Source: Ailanthus altissimus
Lineage: Eukaryota; Streptophyta; Magnoliopsida; Sapindales; Simaroubaceae
Length of the DNA stretch: 64,000 bases
Assembly (NCBI GenBank): GCA_946807835.1
Contig: OX327704.1
Location: forward strand, 1,488,001 to 1,552,000
Direction: 5' to 3'
Of the stretch, positions 23,321-33,904 are shown one piece after another. Position numbers and translations under genes: made by a program. How positions within the stretch are numbered: position 1 is the first letter of the stretch; every line of letters starts with the position of its first letter. The notes beneath the pieces are model-generated. The model was not told the origin of the DNA and ran no database searches. It saw nothing but the letters and a program-made list of their open reading frames with translations.

Positions 23321-25345
23321 CACTTATTGGCATACTAGGCAATTGGAGACAAATTCGGCTATGTCTCTCTTCATGTCTTTCCACCAGTAATGCTCTCTCA
23401 GGGTTCGGTACATCTTGGTGCTCCCCGGATGCATGGCATAGGCTGATGAATGAGTTTCTTCCATAATATACTTTCTTACTTCTCCAATATCCGGAACACA
23501 TAATTTCTGACCCAACATCACCGTACCATCCTCAGTTACTGTAAAATCTTTTTGTTGTCCTTCCATAATCTTATTCTTCAATCTAATTATCTAAAAATCG
23601 TGAACCTATAGCTCTTTAATCTGATTAATAAGTCTCGCCTAACTTGAAATATAGCTAGAAATGCTCTTGACTCTGATAATTCTAGATTCACACCTAAAGA
23701 CCTCAATTCTAATAACATCGATAAACGAGAGGCCCTTAAGTGAGCCATTGAATCCATGGCCTTCCTACTAAGAGCATCTGGCACCAAATTTTCTTTTCCC
23801 GGATGATACTCAATGGTGCACTCATAATCGTTTATCAATTCAAGCCATCTCCATTATCTCTTATTGAGCTCTTTCTATGTAAACAGATATTGCAGGCTCT
23901 TATGATTTGTAAATATCTTGCAGGAAATTTCATATAAATAATATCTTTAGATCCTCAAGGTAAACATTACTGTAGTTGGCATTAGGTCATGTATAGGGTA
24001 ATTATGCTTATGCCTCTTCAGTTGTCTTAAAGCATAAGCTATCACTTTTTTCATTCTGCATCAAAACACAACCTAGACCTTGCCTGGATGCATCACAATA
24101 TACGATAACGTCATCATTCCCCAAAAAAAGCGTAAGTACTAGGGCTGAGGTTAATTTCCTTTTCAACTCATCGAAACTCTGTTGGCAAACTTTCGACCAC
24201 ACAAATTTCTCTTCTTTCCTAGTTAGCTTAGTCAGCGGGGCAACTATCTTAGAAAACCCTTCCATAATTTTTTGATAGTATCCAGCCAAACCCAGAAAAC
24301 TATGAACCTCAATTATGTTTATAGGCTGCTTCTAATTTAGTATAGTTTCGATCTTTTGAGGACCCACTGACACCCTGTCTGTCGAGATAATGTGCCCCAC
24401 GAATGTTACCTTATCCAGCCAAAAATTGGCACTTGCTAGGCTTGGCATATAATTGATGTTCTTTTAAAGTCTGTAGAACTACCCTCAAGTGCTCTGCATG
24501 CTCCTCCTTGTTACGTGAATAGATCAGTATGTCATCAATAAATACCATTACAAACAGATCCAAAAATAGCTTAAATATCTGGTTCATCAGATCCATAAAT
24601 GCAGTAGAGGCATTTGTCAACCCAAAAGGCATGACTAAAAATTCATAATGCCTGTAACGAGTCCTGAAAGCAGTCTTAAGAATAACTATCTTAGAGAATA
24701 CTCTCCCCATATCTTCAGTTGATGATAGCTGGACCTCAGATCTATCTTAGAGAATACTCTGGCTCCTTGCAACTGATCAACTAAATCGTTGATCCTTAGA
24801 AGTGGGTATTGATTGCGTACTGTTACCTTATTGAGTTCTCGATAATCAATACACAATCGCATACTTCCATCTTTCTTTTCATAAATAATACTGACGCTCC
24901 CCATGGGGACGTACTCGGTTAGATAAAGCCTTTATTCATTAATTCCTCCATCTGTACTTTCAATTCTTTCAATTTGAAAGGAACCATTCTGTTGGGTACC
25001 TTATATATTGGTTTCGTACCAGAGATTAGTTCTATTTTGAATTCCACCTCTTTATTTGGAGGCAATCTTGGTAAATCGTCTGAAAATTTCCTAACTACTG
25101 GGATATCTTCCAATTTCGTACCCCTGTCTCTGGCCTCAATGGCATATACAAAATAGCCTTGACACAATTTCTTTAGCAGCTTCCTCGCTTCAACTACTGA
25201 TATGATACTAGTGGGAAGAATTCTCTAAGTCCCACAGAAACTGACCTCAGATTCCCCTGACTTACATAACTGAACCTTATTCCTAAAACAATCCACTGTG
25301 GCCTGATAGGTAGACAACAAATCAATTTCCAAAATCACATTAAAA
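23321..25345 (-). pseudogene. Gypsy pol: end of protease, reverse transcriptase, RNase H, integrase zinc domain
   Basis: In element order: the last part of protease at 25170-25345 (DLLSTYQATVDCF); reverse transcriptase at 24411-25167 with [20 protein letters not shown] and an intact catalytic FIDDILIYS near 24527; RNase H at about 23590-24289 with VYCDASRQG and HPGKEN-x-VPDALSR; and the integrase HHCC domain at 23324-23581 ending CLVCQ. The reading frame shifts at least four times. Reverse transcriptase also contains a 56-bp offset repeat of an 18-base word, which displaces the sequence between YHQLK and KTAFRTRY. Retained catalytic residues suggest loss by frame damage and not by selection against activity. 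Confidence 0.9.
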
Positions 25346-25391
25346 TCGCTAATATCCAAAATAAATATTTAACTCAAAACATCGAAAACCT

Positions 25392-25403
25392 ACTTTAATA
25401 CAA
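25392..25403 (-). other. Decayed primer binding site of the gypsy chromovirus
   Basis: Plus-strand actttaatacaa aligns with gctctgatacca of the copy at 189-200. Most of the differences are the G-to-A or C-to-T changes expected from decay of methylated cytosines. Confidence 0.6.
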
Positions 25404-25751
25404 CTCTAATAGAATCGACCCAGAATCCTAAAATATGTCGGACACCCCAACGGAACGCTTCTCAAAGTCCGTTATCAACCTTGAAAAATTTCATAAGGCG
25501 AACCCTAAAATTTCTCTTAATTTCTTTTAGATATATTCTCATAAACACGGGATATTACTTTTTCTAAAATTCATAAATTAAAATGGACAGAGATTTTCCT
25601 ATTTTTCTAAAAATCTATATTTTATAAACTTGCAGAAAATACACTTCAAATATTTCTCACATCTCTTAGCTGCAAAGGAGACCTCTCATCCCTACCCAAA
25701 TCATTCAACACATACATTCTTGATCATACTCCAACAGACATTTATAGCAGG

Positions 25752-27114
25752 TGTTGTGTGATTTCTATAACACAAACTAACGCAAGTGCACGTATCACAA
25801 CAAGTAATATATGATGAGAAAAGTGTCGATCCCACAGAGAATGATTTGTCTTTTCTAGTTTAAGTACTGAAATGGTGTTTTTTTACTATTATCCAGAAAA
25901 TGATTTAATGTATGATATTAAACTACTCAAGTAAAAGAACAACTTAATTATGCTAAGTGATAAACTAAATTACCAACAAGTTAAATTCAATATGAGAAAT
26001 CCTAGGATTATAAACTATCCCCCATTATGCAAATAAATTCAGCAGAATCTCTTTGATGTCTATTGGTTCTTAACTTGATATATTGACCAAAACACTCAAC
26101 ACATCACAAGCCTCTTTTGCAGGTCAAGCGAATATATTCTATCCAATCAAATATCTATATGTCTATGATAAATAAATTGAACAAAATTCATTAAGCACAA
26201 GTTTTATGAGCCATACATGCCTTATGAGTATATGTCTATCTCATATGAAACTCAAGTGTACTACACTATGATCATGCATCAATATGCTTAAGACTGAATA
26301 CCTAAATGCCTTTGTCAAGTTTATTTAAGCATTTCTAGATCAATTTAACTACTGGCCAAGTAATCAAATAGCATTAAGCACAAGCACAATGAATATATCA
26401 AAAGCTGAATTAATACCATAAAAGAGAGAGCTAAAATCAATCACATAATGAGTTCAAGGATGTAATCCTAGATAAATGAAATTATCTCATCATTAAACTA
26501 CACAATCTTGAAGCTAATTCTATCAATACATGCAAACTAAACATCTTACAACAAGTAAAAAAAAATCAAAGCAAAGAAGACATCCCTGTCAAATGTCTTA
26601 GATGTTGAATCTTGCTTTCCTCCTCTTTGATTTCTCCAAACTTAGAAGTTAGGTGTTTCTTTGTGTTTCCAGCTGCTGTCCCAGCTGGAGTCTCCCCTCA
26701 AAATGTAAGTTTTGTGCAAATATATAGGTAATAGCACGGAATTAGGGCGCACTTAGGGTTGCTTTTGGGTTTCCTGATTTTCAGCATCCTGTCAACTTTT
26801 GTTGTCCAGGTCCCAGTGCCGCGGCATTGAGATTCAATGCCGCGGCGCTCACTTTCTGCAATTGGCGCCGCGGCACTGAAATCCAATGCTGCGGCGCGGC
26901 ACTAGAGCAAATAGTGGCATTGTAACAAACAGTACCTCCATTTGTATTTTTATCTCTAATGCTCCCATTTGCGTCCGTTTTTTGGTATTTTTGCTCCGAT
27001 AATGCTTAAACCTATAAAACAACATTAATATGCATAAATAGCTAAATTATTGAGATAAATTGAACAAATATCAAGTTAGGAAGATAAAATAGTTTATACA
27101 ATTACGCCTTATCA
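25752..27114 (-). mobile_element. Solo LTR with perfect GCAGG target duplication
   Basis: It begins tgttgtgtgatttc and ends gccttatca, flanked by gcagg at 25747-25751 and 27115-27119. The other gypsy LTR copies read 'aacaggacaactaaa' across this site, giving the empty site. Reverse-complemented it starts tgataaggcgtaatt, a form seen in plant gypsy LTRs. A GC-rich patch at 26812-26906 holds three gccgcggc palindromes. No internal region is present. This is the youngest layer of the nest that can be ordered directly. Confidence 0.9.
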
Positions 27115-27786
27115 GCAGGACAACCAAACATTTTAAAAAGGCATAAATATGTACCTTAGTTCCAAAATCTTTTATGCATATTTTATAACACAAAACTAAA
27201 TATGATACATGTATATGCACTAAATATATACATATAACTCTGTAAATTCACAGGAGATCATCGTAGGGTTGGCCCACTATGATATACAAGAGAAACTGTG
27301 GGTGGAACACTGTTAGCTGTACTTAGGGGAAAAATAGAAACACCAAAAACAAAAGGTGAGTTTATAAATTCAATGAGTGGGCGTGAAATCTAAATAATTG
27401 TAAAAATATACTGAAAATTCAAAAAAATACTGAAACTGTTCTTAATGCTCTAAATCTCGAATATTGGTAAAACTCTACCAAACGATTTTTTTAATTAAAA
27501 TTTTAAAAGTTAATAGGCTACTACTGAAATCTATAAACATTATTAACAAACATTTTATTTACTGAAAAAATTACATATCTTATACAATTGTCTAAAACTT
27601 TCACTTGGTTCTAGTCTGTCTAAAAAAGCACCAATGGCTACCTTAATGCTAAACCCCCCGGAGTTAGTAGCACTCAACCCAACTGACTGCTGAAAAATAG
27701 GGTACCACTGGCATTTGAAAATTGATAGTATCTAAAAACTATTTTTTACTGCTGAAAAATAAATGTCTAAACTCATGAAAATACTG

Positions 27787-28230
27787 AACTGTAATTCTAA
27801 AATTTTGTGGCATTTTTAAATGATAAATTTTCAATTCTCATTATATAAAAATATCAAATAAAATATCATTATGCTTTCCTTAATTCTTAAAAGTCACGTA
27901 ACTTGAGTAAATTACCTGAAACAATAATATTTAAATTAGAAAACATATAAATACTAATAATTTAAAATAAACTGCATTTAATTTCCTTTAATTGCTTTCT
28001 TACTCATCAACTGTAATTCTAAAATTTTGCGGCATTTTAAAATGATAAATTTTCAATTCTCATTATATAAAAATATCAAATAAAATATCATTATGCTTTC
28101 CTTAATTCTTAAAAGTCACGTAACTTGAGTAAATTACCTAAAACAACAATATTTAAATTAGAAAATATATAAATACTAATAATTTAAAATAAACTGCATT
28201 TAATTTCCTTTAATTGCTTTCTTACTCACC
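27787..28230. repeat. 222-bp tandem duplication inside the gypsy 5' LTR
   Basis: Units 27787-28008 and 28009-28230 are nearly identical, with few differences between them. Each starts aactg, which also follows the second unit, so a five-base microhomology marks the junctions. The other LTR copies have a single unit. Confidence 0.9.
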
Positions 28231-29484
28231 AACTGTCATACGCTAAAGTTTCTTTTTCGGCTTGTCTTTTCACCGGCTTCGACCTTCAGCACCTACAAAG
28301 TATAAATTACGCTTTAGTCCCCATAAAATAGCAAAATTACCAAAATACCCCTAGAGCACATCTTTCGGCCACCATCAAAATTCCTTTCTAAATTTACAAT
28401 TTTTCCCCCAACAATCTCAATTTATGTAAAAACTACCATTTTTTGTCAAAGAGGTCCATAATCGCTTATCATATTCTTTGGACATAATTACCCTTAATTT
28501 TTGTCATAAATGAACATTATGTTCCATATCCTAACTTTGATTTCCACCCATCAAAACTTATCTTAAGGGTCCTAGAATTCATTTTTAACACTCAATTTTA
28601 GCTAATTGCACTTGTACCACTGTAAACGCCAAAATGACCCAAATAGGATTTTTATCATTTTTCATATTTCTTCTTACCTATGGTCTTATCTACTCTCCAA
28701 ATTCATTCTAATACCCTAAATTTATTCAATTGAAGTCCAATTATACAAAAGTCCTAATTTATTATTATAGGGTTTGGAATTCTCGCATTTTAAAGCAAAT
28801 TTACCCTTAATCCACCCTTGAATCTTGCCTAGGCACTTGGAAACAACTTGAATTTGGTGTGAATTTCTTGATTTGGCTTAGAAATTTTATGGGTATCATT
28901 GTTCATCTCATTCTCATCTTCATTTTTGAATCCTCTCTCTCTCTCTCTCTTTTCTTTTCTTTTCTTTTTTTTAACTATTCTTTGAAATAAAACACTTGGC
29001 CTTTATATATATACCCAAAAATGGCATAATGACTCTCCAAGAAATGCCTAATTGCTACTTAGTCCTCCAATTAAAAAGCCTTTGATTGGTGGTCAATAAT
29101 TTAATAAATATTAGTAATAACTAATAAAATATAATATAATAGACCAATATATGCAATTGTCCCAATTTGATTGGTCCATATGTCTTAAAATACACATACT
29201 TCTCCAACAAAAATAGCTTGCTCAGGGTGTAATGCTTGCACCAAAAAGTATTAATACAAATATTGAATTTTCACTACTTAGTCAACCGAAAATTTTCAAA
29301 AATATTCGGTGAGCACCCAACACCCAATTTGACTTTGAAATAACCCAATTGGGTCTATTACGGCTCACTTAAACACTGAAAAAAATATTCCAAGAAGGGT
29401 CGAAGTCTGAAACTTCTACAGTTCTCTAATAGTCAAATACCAAAATTCTAGATATCTGACTATTCATCAAAACTGGGCATTACA

Positions 29485-30740
29485 TCACCCGCTCAATTCG
29501 CATTAGCATAAGCTCGTAACACAAGAGAAGAGTGAGTAAAAAAATAGAGATCGTAAAAAAGTATACCTTTAAGATAACGTAGGATATAAAGAGCTGCTGT
29601 ATAAAAAAAAGTACGAGAAGCGGCTATAAACTGACTGACAATATGAACAACATGAGAAATGTTTGGGCGAGTAATTGTAAGGTAGACTAAACTACTAACC
29701 AACTGATGAGGTTAGCATCACTGAGAAGAGTACCATCAGAGGATCAGAGTTCGGCATTAAGTTCTAGGGGAATGAAAATAGTCTTACTGTCTATTAACCC
29801 AGCTTTAGCAAGCAGATCGGATGCATATTTGGCCTGAGAAAGATAATACCCAATAGATCAGATAATACTTTAAGGCCAAGAAAATAACTGAGGTTGCCAA
29901 GATCTTTCATTTCAAAGTTTTATTGATGAAAGTTCTTAAGAGTGGAAATACCAAAAAAATCATCACTCGTGATAATCATATTATCAACATAGAAAAGAAG
30001 GAGAATCTAACCTTGTGTTGTCTTGGGGACAAAAAGAGTTAAGTCATAGGGATTAGACTGAAAATCATGCTAAAGAATAGTCCCACTAAACTTTGCAAAT
30101 CATACACGAAGAGCTTGTTTAAGACCATATAGAGCATGCCAAAGTTTATAGACTTTGCCTGAAGGATATGGATAACCAGAAAGAGGCTTCATATACACTT
30201 CTTCAGTAAGATCACCATTAAGGAAAGCATTTTTGACATCCATCTGAAATAATGTCTAACCACGAACTATAGCAATAACCAATAAACTTTGAATAGAAGT
30301 AAGTCTAGTAACTGTGGCAAAAGTTTCTTTATAATCAATTCTATATTCTTGAGTAAAGCTTTTGAAAACAAGGCGGGCTTTATAACGCTCAATAGATCCA
30401 TCAGATTTGATCTTGATATTGTACACCCATTTGCATCTAATGGTAGTTTTATTAAATGAAAGAGTAACAAAATCCCAAGTATGCAACTTTTTAAGGGCTT
30501 GCAATTCTGCTGTCGTTACTTGCTGCCAAACAAGATTAGTTCTATCCTCGGAATATAATTGAGGCTCATATAAAGAAATAGTAGTAGAGAAACAATGATA
30601 ATCACAAAGTTTAATAGAAGTTCTCTTACCTGAGATGAACAACGAAGAGAGTGTGTAGAAGAAGCCTCAGGGATGTTGAGAGTAGATCCTTTAGATGAGG
30701 TGAGGCTTAGAACCAGGCGACGTTTCAGCAGATTCACCTA
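29485..30740 (-). pseudogene. Copia reverse transcriptase and start of RNase H
   Basis: The reverse strand gives the copia reverse transcriptase start (LVWQQV, HTWDFV, CKWVYNIK, YKARLVFK; 30256-30642). Next comes [16 protein letters not shown] sequence near 30240, then the catalytic strand FYVDNMII at 29980-29991, where the expected YVDD is YVDN, so the enzyme would be inactive. The RNase H lead-in (SSLVYLTITRPNI, then LRAYANAN) reaches the gypsy insertion at 29484. Several frameshifts and stops are present. It belongs with 30980-32120 upstream and 19226-19387 downstream. Confidence 0.9.
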
Positions 30741-30979
30741 TATGAAACTCAGAAAAAATATCTGTAGGTGATGTATCGGGAAAAAGATCAATAGAATTAT
30801 CTTTAAAAAATTGTGACATAGGAGTAGACACAGATTTGAAGTTAGATGCAAAGGAAAACATCATATGCTTGAGAAAACTACATGACGAGAAACACGAAGA
30901 CGGTTAGATATAGGATCCCAACACGTATAACTTTTATGTTCTATTCCATATCATAAGAAGTAACATAATCAAATACGTG

Positions 30980-32120
30980 GCTCGAGGTTAGTGTGCTCAT
31001 GTTTTTAAAGTAAAACAAAACAAATACAACCAAATACTTTGAGGAGTTTGTAATTAGGTCGAGTTCCATAAAGAAGCTCATAAGGTAACTTGTTCTCCAT
31101 AACCGGTGAAGAAATACGATTAATGGTAAAGACAGTGGTCAAAATAACTTCTCCCCAAAAACGTTTGGGATAAGAGAAAGAGATAAAAAGAGCACGAATA
31201 GTGTCTAAAATATGTTTATGTTTACGTTCAGCTCTCTCATTTTGCCGAGATGTATCAAGACAAGACCTTTGACATATAGTACCATGTTCTTGTAAAAGAT
31301 TTAAAAAATCAAAATCTCTATACTCCATGGCATTATCAGTGCGGAAAACCTTAATAGGACATGAGAATTGAGTTTAACCATCTAAGCAAAATCTTGATAA
31401 ATTTAGTGAATTGGGATTGTTGTTTTATAAGAAACAACCAAGTATACCGAGAATAGTCATTAAAAAAGATCTCAAAATATTTAGATCATCCCATTATGGC
31501 ATTTGTAGAAGGACCCCATATATCAGTAGTACTATTATCAAAAGGTAAATCTGGTTGTTTAGCCAAAGGACATGTAAGACAATCATCTTTATTATCAAAA
31601 ATAATACCTAAATAATCACTGGATACTAGAGATTGGATGCAATTAACTGACGCATGACTCAAATGAGAGTGCCAAAGATGTAATGAAGGCATTGAAGAGA
31701 TAGATGCTGTAGACGAAGGATATATAAAGGATAGATTTAAAGAAATAAGTTTATACAGATGTCCAACCTTACAGCCTGTCCCAAGCATCTGATTGGTCTT
31801 TAGATCCTGTACACAACAACCAAAAGCAGTAAACAAGACATTAAGACTAAGTTCGCATAATTGACCAACAGATAAAAGATTTAATGTAAGGTTAGGAATA
31901 AAAAAAAGGGGGTTAGATACATAGAGATTAGGGTAAGACACTTGACTTACATGGTTAACGTCTATAAGAGAATCATTAGAAGTTTGAATAGATGTTAAAC
32001 AAGAACTAGGCATTTTAGAGGAGAAAATTGTAGGATCAGAAGTCATATGATTGCAACATGCAGAGTCAAAATACCAAGAAGAATTACCTGAAATATTAGA
32101 GGAAATAGAACTTAAGGGTT
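30980..32120 (-). pseudogene. Copia protease end, pre-integrase and integrase
   Basis: At about 32050-32085 is the protease active-site region WYFDSACCNHMT, with D-S-A where D-S/T-G is usual. The open frame 31486-32046 then carries a pre-integrase region and the integrase zinc site (HLWHSHLSHASV to CLTCPLAK). The catalytic core follows in another frame: DNAMEY near 31325, NERAERKH near 31230, and an RFWGE block up to about 31005. The copia-type KVFGC motif lies near 31035. At least two frameshifts and one stop separate the pieces. Confidence 0.9.
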
Positions 32121-33000
32121 TACCAAAATTAGAAAGGAGTAGATAGAGTCAAGATTCAAGATTACTAAAGGAACCATTTACACTATCCTGTGCAATAGTA
32201 ACATCAAGTCCTGTAAAAGTAGCATCTTGAGATAGTCCAAGTATGTGGCACGAATTAAGTAGAACAAAACCAGTAGATTAATACCAAAATGTATCACACT
32301 TATCCATAAATCCCAAAAAAAATTTCATTAATGACAACTTAAGTCCCTAAACTTGTACTAATTACAAGTTAACTCTCAAACTTTTAAGAATTATAAATTA
32401 ACCCATTAACTTTGAGTAATTATAAATTGACCTTTGAATTTTTTATTAATTACAAAGTGACCTTTATACTTTTTTAAAATTCTAAAATAACCTTTAAAAA
32501 TATTATAATTGTAAAAAATAACCTCAAAATTTTTAAATATTATAAAAATGCCCCAAAAGAATAGAATATTATGATCTAACCTTCAAATACTAAAAATTTA
32601 CAACATGCCCTTAACAGAAAATAGTAAGCTTTAGGTGGCATGTCCGGCCGACTCTGACCTCCAATTGGCCTAAACTCAATGGCATTTGAATAGTCGATAG
32701 TGAGGATTCTTTTAGTCGGGGTGGTGTCGATCATGTCCTCATAGAACGGTCGAGATCTAAAGTGACAGTAGCCAACGGTAGTGGTCTTCAGGCGACGCAT
32801 CAGACAATTTCTGACCTTTGATGGGTAAGTCGTCAACAGCGTTGAAATGGCCGAGGATTCTGAGTAATCTAAGATGGGCGATGGCTAATCTTCGATGGAA
32901 TTTTTTGGCAACTTTTTGAAAAACTACGGCGAATTCTAATAGGTTTTGACAAAATTTCGGCAAATCTCAGATTAAATAAAGTGACTGTGAAAAAATTAAA
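32121..33000 (-). other. Sequence in the gag position of the copia element, not recognisable as gag
   Basis: Between the protease and the primer site I find no capsid or zinc knuckle. Instead, 32338-32570 is an AT-rich array of about 35-40 bp quasi-repeats (attataaattaac-type words). 32600-32960 is a less AT-rich stretch with two overlapping minus-strand frames (32576-32836 and 32757-32963) that resemble no family I know. This may be a captured or inserted fragment that replaced gag. The protein frames may be chance. Confidence 0.55.
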
Positions 33001-33012
33001 ACTTTGATAACA
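33001..33012 (-). other. Decayed primer binding site of the copia element
   Basis: Plus-strand actttgataaca abuts the 5' LTR start at 33013 and resembles the complement of tggtatcagagc with a few changes. Confidence 0.6.
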
Positions 33013-33190
33013 TGTGAGAAATATAAAAAGAAAACTATATTTCACTGTATAGAATAATATCCAAGATTTGCCTTTATATAGCCTAAGACATATATATAAT
33101 AGGAAATAATATTTTACATTAATAATATATATATAGTAGGAGAGTATAAAAAACATTATTCCGAAATCATTTTAGAATAATTTCTTAATA
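33013..33190 (-). repeat. 5' LTR of the copia element
   Basis: It begins tgtgagaaata and ends cttaata, matching the 16748-16905 LTR with an extra dozen bases (gaaatcatttta) near its end. The TATA-like stretch atatatatatag near 33120-33136 is in the expected promoter half. Confidence 0.8.
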
Positions 33191-33904
33191 AAAATAAATG
33201 TTGTGATTTTATACTTTTATAATTATGACTTATAACCCACTCAAAATTCACAACATAAACCATTGCAGGTTTGGTAAAGCATACATATCTACCAGAACGA
33301 GTTTGTAATAAAACTCTAAATTCACAATGGGTTTAAAAGGGATTTAGTATTTTTATTTTTAAAATGGATGTATATATGGATGCGGGATGTAGGTTTAAGG
33401 ATATTCATCCCAAACCCGATTCGCTATCATCCCTACACTTTTGACTCAGGATAAGGGTTTGAATCTTAATATATATCAGGACAGTTTAGTTCCTTCAATT
33501 ATTAGGAGACCAATTTTAATTATTTGTACTTAAAGAATATTATGTAATTAATTTATATATGAACTATAAATTTTTACTAATTAACTATTAAAGAAATTAA
33601 AAAAAAGAATTAAGTTTAATTATTTACTTTGAAGTGGGTGTACTTAAAAAAATATTGTTTATTTAGGAAGTATCAACTTATCTAAATCGAGTCTCTTAGA
33701 AAAGCTTTTACTAATATACTATTAAAGAAATTAAAAAAAAAATAAATTAAATTATCTAATTTCTGGTGGGTGTACTTACAAATATATTGTTTATTTAGTT
33801 AGTACCCCTCCAAGCCATTGGTATTGGGCTCGTATGTATATAATCAGTCCATTGAGAATTTGGAGACCTCTTTATATATATATATATGTATATATGTATA
33901 TATA
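33191..33904. repeat. AT-rich spacer with a diverged direct duplication
   Basis: Units at about 33577-33690 and 33711-33810 share ctattaaagaaattaaaaaa, the phrase gggtgtacttac/a and tattgtttattta. Nothing else is recognised. A short AT-rich microsatellite (33872-33903) ends the stretch. Confidence 0.6.

Larger units (their letters stand above)
19388..29484 (-). mobile_element. Ty3/gypsy chromovirus (Tekay/Del-like), gag lost
   Basis: LTRs at 19388-22146 and 25407-29484 enclose protease remnant, reverse transcriptase, RNase H, integrase and chromodomain on the minus strand. The element is flanked by tcacc on both sides (19383-19387 and 29485-29489; a shared a makes it six bases), a clean target duplication inside the copia RNase H gene. 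The gag gene and most of protease are missing: leader sequence joins protease at about 25345. The 5' LTR is itself interrupted by a solo LTR. Frameshifts and stops are frequent and the primer site is decayed. Confidence 0.92.
25407..29484 (-). repeat. 5' LTR of the gypsy chromovirus, interrupted and rearranged
   Basis: After removing the solo LTR at 25752-27114 and one copy of its gcagg flank, it is about 2.7 kb and follows the 3' LTR. It has lost about 0.2 kb near 27650, where the other copies carry a cactcgttgacatagcc region. It has gained a 222-bp tandem duplication at 27787-28230. It ends ggcattaca, the intact form of the end. Confidence 0.88.
16748..33190 (-). mobile_element. Ty1/copia element with short LTRs, host of nested insertions
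   Basis: Short LTRs of 158 bp (16748-16905) and 178 bp (33013-33190) share tgagaaatataaa and the block aataggaaataatatttta. Flanking bases taaat (left) and aaaat (right) are near-duplicates. Protease, integrase, reverse transcriptase and RNase H follow in the proper order on the minus strand. Removing the 2-kb LTR (17233-19225) and the gypsy element (19388-29484) leaves about 4.35 kb, a normal copia size. Gag cannot be recognised; its place holds unrelated sequence (32150-33000). All domains carry stops or frameshifts. Confidence 0.9.

Noticed and set aside
28933..28952. Microsatellites as functional features ((TC)n here and at 47667; (AT)n at 3168, 36744, 38850)
   Set aside because: They are ordinary simple repeats inside LTRs or family X and need no further explanation.
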